This document shows positions 44,839 to 56,250 of a stretch of DNA of 64,000 nt, in pieces. The notes below the pieces were generated by a model. That model ran no database searches and had not been told where the DNA came from. It was given only the letters and a program-made list of their open reading frames with translations. Each line of letters opens with the position of its first letter. Position 1 is the stretch's first letter. The position numbers and the translations under genes were made by a program. The stretch comes from Berberis thunbergii (lineage: Eukaryota; Streptophyta; Magnoliopsida; Ranunculales; Berberidaceae), in the NCBI GenBank assembly GCA_003290165.1, contig QNQO01000816.1:124001-188000 (forward strand), given 5' to 3'.

Positions 44839-46295
44839 CTTGGTCGATATCCTTTTGCAAAACCTTTGTTATTATTCTCCCTCGAGACTGACCCCGTGGA
44901 GGATGTAGATGACTTCGAGAGCCTCCTTTTCGATCTCATTGACAGCGCCCGCTCTTTCCTTTGCTCGACCCTGCCTCATGTCTGAGCCTAGGAACTCCTT
45001 GAGTTTCCCTTTCCTTATCCAGTAGTCGACTTCTGCTCTGAGGTTTCATTAATCCTTAGTACTTGTGGAAGGCGTAGTATTTGTTGTTGTCGTGCCTAGC
45101 AGGGTCTCCTCCTGCTTAGGCAGCCACTTCAGCTCTTCCCAACCTTAATGTAATTGAGAATGTCAGACGGGATGGTTTTGAAAGCGTGACAAACCTGTAC
45201 CCGAGGTAATTCGAGGCTTTATCTTACCTGGGGCAGTCTGAGTTGGTCTTGCTATCTATGCACTTCCTCTTGTTGTTGTCATCATCTTCTTTGTTTTTTC
45301 CCTCTTTCTTATCCTTTGGGACGAAGGGTTTTTTGTCTGACTCTGCTTCTCTCTTGGCGGCCAACATTTCTCTCAAAGGGGCATCTCTGAGCAAGCCCGT
45401 CATATTGTCTGGGTGGTTCAGGGTGAGGAAGTCATAGAGCTTACCTCTTCTCAGACTCGAAGTGAAAGTTGTAACGACGGTGTCATCACTACAGCCGTCG
45501 ATAAGGGTCAGGTCATCATTAAAACAAGTGACATACTCCTTTACATATGGTTTTATTTTTACTTCAAGGTCAGCAGATAATGCGAGCTCCTCATGAGCCT
45601 TTGGCTACCCACGAAATGTGTAAGGAACGCTAATGCCAACGATCGAAATGAATCAATGGATTTCGAAAGAAGGTTGTTGAACTACGTCAGTGTTGACGTC
45701 TTCAAGCTTGCAGGGAATGATCGACACATTATTGCATCGGGTCCTTATTTGAGTGCCATAACATGCTCAAAGTGGCACAAATGATCGGTCAGGTCTCCCG
45801 TTTCATCATAAAACTCCAACATCGGTGGGGTGTATTTCTTGAGTAGCAATTTGTCCATGATATGATCCATGAATGGAGGGATCGTGAGGCTGAACAACAC
45901 ATTTGGGTTTGTGGCCTCATTAAGGAGGGGTTGTGCTAGACATGCCTATCGACTCTAGGTGGTTGGTCTCTATTGGTCGTGCCTCCATCTCTTGTCCATT
46001 GAGAAGTTGCTGGGGTCGCGCGGCTCTCTTGAACATGCTCCCTGGAACTTTTTGGGGAACAAGGCCTTCGCTGCTCATGGTCTCCCTTTGCAGGTGCAGA
46101 ATTTCGCTGACTGAGAGCATCCAATATCTCTGCGATCTGCTATATCTGTGTTGAGAGTAGGTCCACCCTCGGGTCTGCTGCGGCTGTCACCGGAGTGGGG
46201 GTCTGAGGAAGTTTTTCCCATGGCGGTGGTCTGCTGGTTTGAGCGTTCTCAAGCTCGACAACAACTCCATTGTTGCGAGACCTCGTCATCGCCAT
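44839..46295 (-). pseudogene. Tat-3 gag (copy 2)
   Basis: Starts at 46295. An early stop not present in copy 1 truncates the first open stretch near 46140. Otherwise as 19181-17727. Confidence 0.72.
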
Positions 46296-46813
46296 CTCGT
46301 TGATTCTATAATCTCCCTTTTATAGTGAAGGAGTCCTCGTTCGGCTAGGGCTGGCATGGCGTAGTTTTGGGAAAATGATCTTGCTGTGGAGATCCTTTCC
46401 TAATCGGGAGTTGCCAATGTTGGATAATTTCCTACACGACTTGTACTCGTAGATCTGTGGGAGAGGTTTCCCTTTCTGAGAGTTATCCATGCAAGGAAAT
46501 TTCCTTGCCCGACTTATACTCCAATATATATTTTCTAGTAGGATCCAATGTGTTGTTGTCCTGCCTGTCGTGGGTAGATATCTCATATACTTGCCTTAGA
46601 GATCTTACGAGTATTGAGCCTGACCGCATGACGTGTGGGCTTACTAGCTCATTGCAACTCGAACTCAACTGTCTGGATTCTACCAATCATGGGCTTGCTA
46701 TTGTTTGAACCTCACTGAATTATGCATGCAATTGGGTATGCTTTGTTTTGTTGACGAGATTATCATGACACGTGTATGGTGCTGATCAGAGGACGGTTTA
46801 ATGTATCATCACA

Positions 46814-47197
46814 ATGTTAGATTTAGGCACTTCCATTAATGTTATGCCATATTTTGTTTATCGCTCTATGAATCTTGGTGAGCTTAAAAATGATGGTATT
46901 ATTCAATTAGCTAGCGGTTCTAAGGCATATCCTCGAGGTTTGTTGGAAGATGGTTTGGTGAAGGTTAACCAGTTAATCTTTCTGGCGGATTTCTATGTTC
47001 TCAAGATGGATGATTCAACATTTTTACCACCTTTTCCTTTTATTTTAGGTCATCCTTTCATGAAAATGGCAAGGACAAAGATTGATGTGTATGCAAAGAA
47101 TTTGACCATGGAGTTTGATGATGATGAGATTGGCTTCAATATTTTTGAAGCCATGAGTATACTACTGATAGTCATTCTTGTTTCTCTATTAATGTGA
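46814..47197 (+). pseudogene. Athila protease, nearly complete
   Basis: The 127 open codons read MLDLGTSINVMP (active-site loop, Athila DLG[AT]S), MNLGELKNDGIIQLAS, YPRGLLEDGLVKVNQL, ADFYVLKMDD, FILGHPFMKMARTKIDVY (second conserved ILG-P-F motif) and TMEFDDDEIGFNIFEAM. This is the standard Athila-lineage protease. The upstream half of the gag-pro frame lies at 36579-37668 across the nested element. It is the best preserved coding segment of this Athila copy. Confidence 0.9.
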
Positions 47198-47679
47198 TTG
47201 ACTATTGGGCCCAAAAATTGTTAGACATCAGGAATGAGGATGAACTTGAAACCACCATCACTAATGTCGGTTGATATGAGAGCAATAGAGTTCCCTATGA
47301 CACAAAGAAGCGTAAGAAATTGTAGTTGAATGAACTCGAAGAGATTCACACTAAGGCCTATGAGAGTAAAAACATTTACAAGGAGAACACCAAAGTTTTT
47401 CATGATCAAATTATCCGTGGAAATACTTTTGTTGTTGAAAAGAAAATCTTTCTTTTCCAATAATGTCTTATACCTGGTAAGTTACGTTCTAAATGGGTTG
47501 GTTCTTTTATTGTTACTAATGTTTTTCCCCATGGTGCTATATAGGTTAAGAGTGTCACAACCGGTAAGGGGTTTCAGGTGAAAGAGCATCGACTTAAGTT
47601 CGATTATGAGTCATTTGTGGAACATGACATGGAGAATGTAACACTCCATATTTCAACTAACTCTAAGGATTAATTGGAG
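47198..47679 (+). pseudogene. Athila integrase C-terminus after internal pol deletion
   Basis: After about 80 bp, LNELEEIHTKAYESKNIYKENTK starts the Athila integrase C-terminal region (cf. 'LNELEE.R..AYE'), followed by HDQIIRG, IPGKLRSKWVGSFIVTNVFP, GFQVKEHRLK and YESF (to about 47630). RT, RNase H and the integrase core are missing, so a deletion joins protease to integrase tail. One frameshift or stop lies near 47461. Confidence 0.8.
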
Positions 47680-48189
47680 TTTTTTTTTTTAAATAACCAA
47701 ACCTTTATTACTTATCAAAAGATTTTATATTGTCGGGGGTACATTACGACATTACTCGAAAAAAGAAAAACATAGAATCTAAAGTCTATACCTAAATCAC
47801 CAAAAACCTAGGGGCTAGCCCTAAATCACCAAAACAAAATACCAAAGGAAAACAAAAGGGCTAGCTCTCATAATAAGGCCAAATCCTGAGAAACCAAGGG
47901 CTAGACCAATTTCATAAAAAGTTAGGGGCTAGACCTAATTCACCAAAACAAAACATCAAAAGAAACTAGGAACCTAGGGGCTTTCCCTAGTTAACTAAAA
48001 GAACTTAAGAGCCAAATCCACAAAATCAAAGCAGAAACCCTTAACAGAAAGGACATTCCCTACAAACCTCCAAGATAATTATAAACCAAAGAATTCCAAG
48101 AAAACATCTCCAAATTCTTGCAAGCATCCAAATCTCTATGCCTATTACCACCAACATATAAAAGCCTTTAGCAATCATTTTCTAATATA

Positions 48190-48620
48190 CGCGGTATGAG
48201 ACTTATCTAAACGAATCAACCCCAAAATTTTGGACGGGAGGTTCAAACTATTGTATCCTGCAAACCTTCTCTCCCGCTGTGACTTTGTTGCCAAAGTATC
48301 CGCCATTGAATTCGCTTCTCTAAATATGTGTCTACAAAAGATAATTTTCCATATTCTTATGTTATCAATCTCCCTCCAAATACTTTCAAGAAATCAAGGA
48401 ATCTTGGTCTCCCCATGCCCTCCAAATCCGCCAAGACTTCGACCCTATTATAGGTTCCTTCCCCGAAAAACCTTGAAGAGCAGCTACAAAATCCCTATTC
48501 TTGTATCTGATAACCACCCTTTATGAAGCTTTTTTTCCTCCGAATACCCATCCACATTCATAACAAAGAAGCTGACAGGTGAAAAATCCCAATACAAAAT
48601 TTTGTTCTCCTTTATAGTCA
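48190..48620 (-). pseudogene. LINE RNase H-like domain
   Basis: Minus-strand text FVMNVDGYSEE (first Asp region, cf. 'lNvDGa'), then a central degenerate stretch, then HIFREANSMADTLA (cf. 'h..REaN..AD.LA'), with ESIWREIDNIRIWKI between. It is the C-terminal RVT_3 type domain common in plant L1 elements. Stops present. Confidence 0.75.
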
Positions 48621-48674
48621 CCAACTTAATTGTTAACCCAAAGCGATCAACGAACAATTATTGGCACTTTCTTT

Positions 48675-49253
48675 CTAAGGCATGTAAACTTTACTAAACA
48701 TCTGAAGCCACATATGGACTAAGATAATCATCGAATGAGCATTCGGCCTAGCCCCCTCAAAAACTCTTGTGCATCTTTGTTTCCAAATTTCCCACAGAAT
48801 GAACATAGGCGTGATAAAATACAACATCCCAACCGAAGATACCTCATTTGCTCTTCGAAACCAAACAGTTAACAATGTTCCTATTTCGGTACATCTCCTA
48901 ACATGAACCCCAAAAATCAACTCGAAATGTCTCACACTTCACCGCCAACTCGCTTTCAATGAAAATATGCTTTACTGATTCTACATCTGAATGAACACAA
49001 CATCTACACTTTCAGGCAAGACTAAACTCGCAACGAAACAACTCCCCATTTATCGGAATGCCTCGGAATAACAGTTTCCACTCAAAAACAGAAATTCTAG
49101 AAGGCAGACAAGGGTGCTAAATATTCTTTAAAATAGGCACTTCTTCTTTCTACTCCACTAGCATATGATAAGCCGAGCGATAAGAAAACAAACCGTCTGG
49201 GCTAGGTTTCAAAACACAAACATCATCACTCAAAATCCTTCCTTGCAACCTCC
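48675..49253 (-). pseudogene. LINE RVT zinc-binding region
   Basis: RHFELIFGVHVRRC, then MLYFITPMFILWEIWKQRCTRVFEGAR (cf. 'iiW.iWk.RN...fe'), and upstream the Cys/His segment 'CRCCVHSDVESVKHIFIESELAVK' read in pieces near 48950-49010. It lies between reverse transcriptase and RNase H, as in plant L1 ORF2. Confidence 0.75.
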
Positions 49254-49899
49254 TGTGAGACCCTAAGTGGGCGGACTTGAGGTGAGGGTGAGGGTTGGAG
49301 CCCAATAGGCCCAAGATGCCCAACATGCCCAATAGGCCGAGAAGGGTTGGACGAGCTACAAGGGGAATCATAGTCCCATATCGCCTGGGTAGGGGAGAAG
49401 GATGATCCTTATATGTGCGGGGTTAGCTCCCCATTGTATCGAGGCCTTTTAAAGCCATGAGGGCCGGATGGTAGCCCAAAGCGGACAATATCTGTACAGT
49501 GCGGGAGGGGGTCGTCACAGTTTGGTATCAGAGTCTGACCCAGCTGAAAGTATGTCACGTGGAGGTGGGACCTAGGGCAACGTGAACGTTGTGCCTGTAT
49601 TGCAAATGAGGACGTTGGGCCTTAAGGAGGGTGGATTGTGACCTAAGTGGGCGCACCTGAGGTGAGGGTGAGGGTTGGAGCCCAACAGGCCCAAGATGCC
49701 CAAGATGCCCAATAGGTCGAGAGGGGTTGGACGAGCTACAAGGGGAATCATAGTCCCATATCGCCTGGGTAGGGGAGGAGGAGGATCCTTATATGTGCGG
49801 GGTCAGCTCCCCATTGTATCGAGGCCTTTTAAAGTTGTGAGGGCCGGATGTTAGCCCAAAGCGGACAGTATCGGTACAGTGCGGGAGGGGGTTGTCACA
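49254..49899 (+). mobile_element. TRIM (miniature LTR retrotransposon, 646 bp)
   Basis: Two direct LTRs, 49254-49519 (266 bp) and 49637-49899 (263 bp), begin TGTGA and end GTCACA. The target duplication is cctcc (49249-49253 and 49900-49904). A primer site TGGTATCAGAG (49523-49533) matches initiator tRNA-Met. A purine tract AAGGAGGGTGGAT (49624-49636) abuts the 3' LTR. The internal part is only 117 bp and has no coding capacity, so it needs a helper element. I count about 16 LTR substitutions and one 3-bp indel. Confidence 0.95.
49523..49533 (+). other. TRIM primer site, initiator tRNA-Met type
   Basis: TGGTATCAGAG lies four bases after the 5' LTR end. It is complementary to the 3' end of initiator Met-tRNA, which primes most plant TRIM and copia elements. 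It fixes the element's orientation as plus. Confidence 0.9.
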
Positions 49900-49904
49900 C
49901 CTCC

Positions 49905-51640
49905 CCTCACAAAGCTTCTTCGCTTCCTCCTTCAACACTGTCCCTAGCATCTCAAAACCGTCCTCCTTCATTTTTCAGAGTGAAGGCCAAACATTCTGAT
50001 CCGTTATAGAAGTTTTGAAAAAACAATGGATAAATTCCAATTCTCATCAAAGATGCTCACCTTACCTTTACCAATCTGCCAAATCGAATTCCCAAAAAAA
50101 ATATTTCTCACTTTGAAAAGCTCTTACATCAATGAGGAAGCATTCTATTTCACTATTTGCCTGCTCAATGGAACACCTGATTTCAAATATTTCAATCTCA
50201 TGAAGGAAGACCATAATGAATTAGAATTGATTAAATTCCACAAAGCTTTAATACGAAAAACTTTCACTATTGCTTCAAATTTCTTATTCCCAACCCCAGG
50301 ACACCCACTTTATTTTCATTTTCCCTTCACAATCTCCCCAAAATAAATCTGCCATTGCTTTCTGAATTTTGTCTAAGATTTTCTGCGGTACACACATAGC
50401 ACTCAATGTATAAACAGGAATTGAACTGAGCACATGCTTAATTAAAACTTGTCTACCACCCGAAGATACCAACTTAGCCTTCCAACCCTCCATTCTTTTC
50501 CAGATTTTATTAACCATCTCATCAAATTAAATTAAGTTGCTCATTCTTTGATATATTGGGGCTCTCAAATATTTCATAGGTGATCCTTTGAATTGAAAAC
50601 ATGTATACCTTTTTATAGCCACTAACCTTTCTGCCGCCGCCTTTCCTTCAATCGTAAAATAACTTTTATTTGAGTTAATTTTCTAACTCGAAGCCCTGCT
50701 ATACTTTTCCAAGAACTTCAAACTACTTAAGACCAAGGTTTTCCTACCATTGAGGAATATCAAGGTATCAGCAACATACAAGAGATGTGTTATAGGAGTG
50801 CAACATCTAGAATTGTAATAAAAACCAATCTCCCCTTTCTGAAATGCCCTCTTTAATCCCCTATTCAACACTTCAGTAGCATTAACAAAAAGTAATGGAA
50901 ACAACGGGTCCCCTTGCCTCAAACCTCTCGATGACTAAAAGTGCTCCTTATAAACACCTTGTAGCAAAACAAGAAGCCGCAATTTGTGATGCAACTGAAG
51001 ATAATATGGCACACTTTATTGGGGAAGCGAAATCTTCTAAGCACAGTAAATAAAAAATTCTATTCTAACTGATCATATGCCTTTTTCTATATCAATTTTA
51101 AAAACCACATTACCACCAAATACTTGTTTACCAATATCCCGCATAAGTTTCTAGGCCAGACCAATATTCTCTACAATGGCTCTCCCTTTAAAGAAAGCAC
51201 CCTGTTCTGAAGCAGCTATATCTGGAAGTAATGCAGCCAGTGTATTTCAAAATAATTTACTGCAAATTTTTTAAATAACATTGCATAGACTAATAGGTCT
51301 AAAATCATATAAAGAACCTGATACCTCTTTTTAGGAATAAGCGCTATAAGATTAGCTGGGAAAGTTGCCGAAAGAACCTCCCCATCCAAAAACTAAGTTG
51401 CTACTTCCGAAACATCCACACCACCACTTCCCAACAAGTCTGAAAGAATTTTGAAGTAAAGCCATCCAGACTCGGCGCACTATTTTTTGGAATGTTCAAG
51501 GTTGCCTGTTTCACCTCCTCCAATGTAGGGCACCTGACTAGATCTTCACAATTAAAATTGTTCAACCCCGCAAGAATTCAATCTAACAAATCAAGGTCCA
51601 AAACATTATTACCCTGGGAAGATAGTAACTTTTAAAAAAA
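49905..51640 (-). pseudogene. LINE reverse transcriptase
   Basis: Minus strand, N to C: YDFRPISLCNVI (about 51310), SEQGAFFKGRAIVENI, NVVFKIDIEK, RQGDPLFPLLFV (50920), PITHLLYVADTLIF (catalytic box, where L1 YADDTLIF has become YVADTLIF), and WKAKLVSSGGRQVLIKHVLSSIPVY with WGDCEGKMKIKWVSW (50500-50290). The catalytic change predicts an inactive enzyme. Many stops. Confidence 0.88.
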
Positions 51641-52830
51641 TTTATTGGCTTATTGCAAAATTTCGCCAGAATCCGAAATCTTTCGCCGCGAAGGCAAAGT
51701 AATCTGATTTATAACCCTTCTCTTCTGTTTGGATTTAACTGACTCAAAATTTGTTTTTTGTACAAGCATTTCCCTCCTGCAAAATTTGTTCCCCTGATTT
51801 CTAAAGCCAATATAAATCCTCTTGTTCCAATGCAAGCCTATATTATGCCTTGCATATATTAAGATTACAACTAGCATCGACATCCCAAACAAAATTCGGG
51901 TTCAAAACATTACTCTCATTCACCGTCCACCCCGAAAGAAGTATAGCTTCCCATTGCTGTATTTCATCTTCTAAAGCTCTAATTCGGCTAAAGACATTCA
52001 AAAAAGCCTCCATGTTCCATCTAATAAGTGATTTCTTGAGCGTTTTTAGTTTTATATCAATTATGTCAACCACCCTCATATTAAATATTCATATTCCAAA
52101 CTGACCCTACCAAAGGAGTAAAGGACGGATGCATCATCCACATATGGAGGAATCGAAAGGGAGATGTACCTGACTTTGCCTGAATAGGCAAGGAAGGCAA
52201 GATAGGAGAATGATCAGAGAAAGTACGATGAAAATGCTCCACCTTAGTATTCGGTATCTACTCCAACCACTTTGAGTTCACCAAAATTTTGTCCAGTCTC
52301 GCCCTTATACGACCTCTACTAGTTTTGTTGTTGCACCAAGTAAATTTTGGTTCTGAAAAACCAAGATTTTGCAAGCCACAATTTTCAATACAATCCCTAA
52401 AATTTTCCGTATTGACCATAGAAGGATTCTATCCTCCTATCTTCTCTTGGGAACTAACAATAACATTAAAATCTTCGCCTACCATCCATGGTAAGTCACA
52501 CTGAAGAGTAAAATTCTCCATATTTACCCAAAGCTCCCTTATTTCTTCAACTAAATATTTAGCATAAACAAAAGTTAATAAAAATGACCTGCACTTAGCG
52601 TCCGTAACCTTGTAATGAATAATCTGATTAGATTGATCCAGCACCGTAACACTCATATTAGGTGCTCAGAACAACCAAATTTTGCCTCCCACCATTTCAT
52701 TAGACGTAAAACCCGCCAATCTAACTTTATTCCCAACTTCTAAATATCTACTCGCTTCAATCATAGGTTTCGCCAACATGAGAATTCTAACCTTATGTTC
52801 TTCTACCATCTGCTTTAGTCTGCAAATGGT
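51641..52830 (-). pseudogene. LINE AP endonuclease and linker
   Basis: Minus strand: SNEMVGGKIWLF (about 52700), LLTFVYAKYLVEEIRELW, LPWMVGEDFNVIVSSQEKIGG (52480-52430, cf. 'PW...GDFN....EK.GG'), FTWCNNKTSRGRIRARLDK (about 52320) and FHRTFSDHSPIL (catalytic SDH, about 52230). The linker follows (LKSLIRWNMEAF, to 51843). The Gly of GDFN has become Glu (GEDFN). Confidence 0.88.
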
Positions 52831-53187
52831 CACCCTATTTCAAGGAAGAGGACGGTTGCTGGGGCCAAAGCTCCCATTTTTTCTGACGTGGAGGAGCCAT
52901 CTGAAATGCTTCCCTCTTTCATTAGTTCGAAGAGGTCCCATGTTTGGTCTGGGTTGCCCTCAGCATAACCCGCTCCAAGGACATAAGTACATGAGTCTGG
53001 TCGGCCTATCGATGCGGGGTCTGATTTGTTCAGTTTGGAGAAAAACTACCTGTGGTTGCAGGAGTTGTAGACAGGTCAAACCTAAGCGACGCACAGGTCT
53101 AAGCTTTGAATGAACGTCTGGTACGGGTTGCAATGGTGGCTTTTGCCGGTGTTGATTAATATGGGACTGTTCCGATAGAAGTCTTTG
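52831..53187. other. Unassigned segment between LINE and Athila-2
   Basis: About 350 bp. A plus-strand frame to 53113 reads through it (VRRGPMFGLGCPQHN, CGCRSCRQVKPKRRT) but starts inside the LINE antisense and has no similarity that I recognise. It could be LINE 5' sequence or a remnant of the Athila element that hosts the LINE. Confidence 0.3.
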
Positions 53188-54310
53188 ATATTCACGTAAT
53201 TATTACACAATATACCCCTTAATTTTTATATGTTAGTGTTTCGATTATTATATTTTATTTTAATTATTTCATTTTTATGTTTTTGTAGGAATTTGAACGG
53301 AAGCGATGAAATCGCGTTAAGGCAGCAATTTGAAGAATGATCAATTGGTTGGTTCAAATGGCGATACAAAGTAACAGACGACAAGTCAAATATCACATGC
53401 CTAAACTTTACCCAAATAAACTAAATTCACTTATTATCTAACCCCAAGTCCGAAAGTTAACCTAAAGCCCAAACCCAACCTAGGAAAATAAAGAAAACAT
53501 ATTTAGATTTTTCATCTTTCAACTTTCCAGGGGGGCACCTCTTCCACGTTTTTTTTTTCTCCTCATATCTTTTCCAGCCACCACGCCGATCCACCCTGCA
53601 GGCGATCCTCGCTTGATAGGAGGACCGGCAACGACCTCACCTCGCCATCACCACCATCTCACTTTCACTCTGCCCCCATCTCTCACGCACAAAATAGAGA
53701 GCAACAACCCTGTTTGTCTCACACAAACTCGCCGTCCACCACTGACCGCTGAATAGCTCACGCACGACCACCGCCCAGCGCACCCTCATTGCCATCACAC
53801 TCACCATCCCTGTCGCAAACCACCATAACACCACTGCCCACACCGTCCCCTGTTTCATCTTGCCATAATCACCATCTCTGTTCTTCTCCCTTCCACGTTC
53901 TCTGCCACCTCTTCTTCTCTTATTTTGTTCCTTCATCACGAACAGACCACGCACCACCACCATCTCTCTCGCACCCCGTTCTTATTCCTTCCACGTTCTC
54001 TTCCTCCTCTTGTTTTCTCTTTCTACTCCTTCTTTGCCATCAGACCACGCACCATCACTATCCTCGCGCACAAAACAAAGGATGCAACAGGGAGCACATC
54101 CTTGTTTTCCTTTCTCACAGCCGACTAACAACCCACACAGACCACCATCATCACCGGAGCTCTCTCTCTCACGTCCTCATTTATCTCTCCCTTATCCCTT
54201 TCTTCTGATCAACCACGGACCAACACCGCCACCACCGAAATAGAACACCACCCATGATCCTTTCCCGTTCATCTTTTCTTATCTCTCCTGTGTCTCGCTC
54301 ACCATCTATT
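53188..54310 (+). mobile_element. Athila-2 5' LTR, partial
   Basis: From about 53289 to 54305 it matches 61577-62475 ('gttaaggcagcaatttgaag', 'gatcaattggttggttcaaa', 'cctcaccatcaccacc'), then the match stops. The LTR start is not certain (TGATATTCACG near 53188). The last kilobase present in the 3' LTR (62476-63487) is missing here, so the 5' LTR is 3'-truncated. A pyrimidine-rich, CCA-rich block covers 53560-54240. Confidence 0.72.
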
Positions 54311-54781
54311 TTAGGCTTAGGAACCTAGACCTTCACTATTTAAAATTTGTAGCAAGATAATTACCTAGGACACGTGTGACGCTCATAGGGACCCTTTTTG
54401 GACGGTTGATAGCATAAAGTGGTCGAGTGAAGGAACATATCCTTTCTGGGAAGAGTTCTTGAACTAGCATTTCACTTTGAGCTAGAGAGTGGAAAAATAG
54501 GTACGAGCAACTCTGTAGTGGTGGATTGATAAGAAAATATTGTGCCTCTCCCATGGTTAGGTAAATTTAATTGAATTTCAGCCCAACATTAGTAAAGAAA
54601 AACTCTAGGGCCGTCTTCCATTCATTTTGTTTGTGCATCATTTAGGGTTCCGTTGTTTTTATTTTTTAGAGTTAGGTCTTCTTCATATAGCGGTTAGGCT
54701 TGCATTTAAAAAATATTAATTAAATTTTTTTTGAATTATGTTTAGGAGTGTTGACTTTGAACCTTCGTTATCCAGTAGTTT
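54311..54781 (+). other. Athila-2 leader
   Basis: About 470 bp between the truncated LTR and gag. No primer site is visible, as expected if the LTR end and primer site were deleted together. T-rich stretch at 54640-54740. Confidence 0.4.
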
Positions 54782-56250
54782 ATGCATACCCGGGTGCGTG
54801 ATTCTAAGAGTAAACTTGTCCAACAAGAATTCGAGGAGTTCTTTGAAGTCCACATTATCTATTTAGGTTCATCATCCATATCCACTAAGATGGCTGAGGG
54901 GAAGGCCTTTAAGGATTACTTCGCCCCTCTTCCTAGTAGTGTTCCATCTTGCATTGTCTTACCTGAGACAAGTGCAAATAGTTTATAACTCAAACCATCT
55001 ATTATTCATCTGCTGCCTTCTTTTTATGGTTTTGAGAAAGAAGACACTTATCTTCATGTCAAAGAGTTTCTTGACATTTGCGCCACCCTGAAGTACCACA
55101 CTTTTTCTAAAAGATAAGGCAAAATCTTGGTGAAATGCATTAGAGACAGGATCCATCACATCATGGGATGTGTTGTCAAGAAAGTTTTTGACAAAGTACT
55201 TCCCCATTCATAAAACGAATGCCCTCCGACGAGATTTATCTAATTTTCAGCAAAAAGAGGGCTAACATTTCTATGAAAGTTGGGAAAGGTTCAATGAGCT
55301 CATTGTCAGGTGTCCCCATCACAAATTCAAAAAGTGGCGGCAAGTTCAATACTTACAAGACGGTTTAACCCCTCAAAACCGCCGTATGATTGATGCTACT
55401 AATGGTGGGTCATTAATGAAGATGAGTGTCAATGAGATAAGGGAATTCTTTGAAACTCTTTCCAAAAATTCTCAGCAATGGGATTATTCAAGAAAGGAGT
55501 TTGATAGGCGTAAGGGCGGTATATATGAAGTTAGAGATACATTTGTTCACCCTCCCTTTTGCCTCAAAGTTAGAGACGGTTGTTATGACCATGGCTCAAA
55601 AGATAGATGCACTTTTGAATTTGACTCAACCTGCACTTCCTACAAACGCTTCATCTTTAGTCTGTGCTGCATGTTTAAGTTTCGTTAATTCAATATCTAA
55701 TTGTGACTTGCAAAACGATTATCCTGCATACTATGTTGAGCAAGTCAACTCTTTTATTGTGATGCAGCGACCTTGCAATAATCCGCAACCTAACTATTAC
55801 AATTCAGGGTTCGCCAAACATCCAAGTCTCTCCTAGGCCCATGGCCCACACCAAAGGGGACCTATTGTTGTCTCCCAGGCTCCTCAAGCCCCTAGCCCTA
55901 TTAGGCCCCACCTTAACCAAGTTCTCCATCCAACAACATCAAGTTTAGAAGAAACAGTTAATCAGTTTTTGCACTCAGAAAGTATAATTGAGCAAAATTC
56001 TAAGGACATATCTGAGTTGAAAGCCATGACTCAACACCAATCTCAAGCCCTCAATAGACTTGAGATAGCTATAAGATAACTCAGTCTTCTTCTGATAGAG
56101 AGCCAGGGAGATTTCCTAGTCAACCTGTTCCAAACCCAAAGGGTCAATTCACAGTTGGTAGTACATCTGAGTCCTGCAATGAAGGTGTCAAATCTATTAC
56201 TACCCTTAGGAGTGGAAAATAGGTTGAAAATCGAGTACAAGTCCCCAATT
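54782..56250 (+). pseudogene. Athila-2 gag
   Basis: Starts MHTRVRDSKSK. Capsid traces: LPSFYGFEKEDTYLHVKEFLD, FLKDKAKSW, SITSWDVLSRKFLTKYFP, FYESWERFNELIVRCPHH, LQDGLTPQNRRMIDATNGGSL and EIREFFETLSKNSQQWDYS (to 55500): the standard Ty3/gypsy retrotransposon gag order. The zinc-knuckle place reads CAACLSFVNSISNC and has lost its His. It ends with LRSGK (about 56215) and the protease linker. There are frameshifts near 54985, 55110, 55200, 55560 and 56080. Confidence 0.88.

Larger units (their letters stand above)
37669..46811 (-). mobile_element. Nested Tat-3 element (copy 2, 9143 bp)
   Basis: Target duplication caatg at 37664-37668 and 46812-46816. Sub-parts: 3' LTR 37669-38319, polypurine tract 38320-38336, gene C 38568-41028, arrays about 41573-42580, 3' module about 42590-43850, protease 44342-44838, gag 44839-46295, 5' LTR about 46307-46811. 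It is about 220 bp longer than copy 1 because 42008-42227 is kept. Confidence 0.9.
26906..46847. repeat. 27-kb duplication, copy 2 (part homologous to copy 1 in window)
   Basis: This is the second copy of the block at 1-19733. Its right end at 46847 continues in frame into the Athila protease, so this end looks like the original sequence and 19733/19734 looks like the novel junction. By inference the full unit is 19734-46847. Compared with copy 1 it has two rather than three 185-bp units, keeps 33445-33613 (LTR end, primer site and gag start), and keeps 42008-42227. Some stop codons differ between copies, for example in the 3' module near 43170 and 43320. Confidence 0.93.
47680..52830 (-). 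mobile_element. L1-type LINE, minus strand, interrupted by TRIM
   Basis: The 3' tail is the A run on the minus strand (T11 at 47680-47690). Upstream on the minus strand come RNase H, RVT zinc-binding region, reverse transcriptase and AP endonuclease, ending near 52830. ORF1 is not recognised. No confident target duplication was found at the 5' end. A TRIM of 646 bp sits inside (49254-49899). Confidence 0.88.

Noticed and set aside
47666..53160. LINE target-site duplication ('ggattaattggag' left, 'tgattaatatggga' right)
   Set aside because: Not identical, and the right word is about 330 bp beyond the recognisable LINE end.
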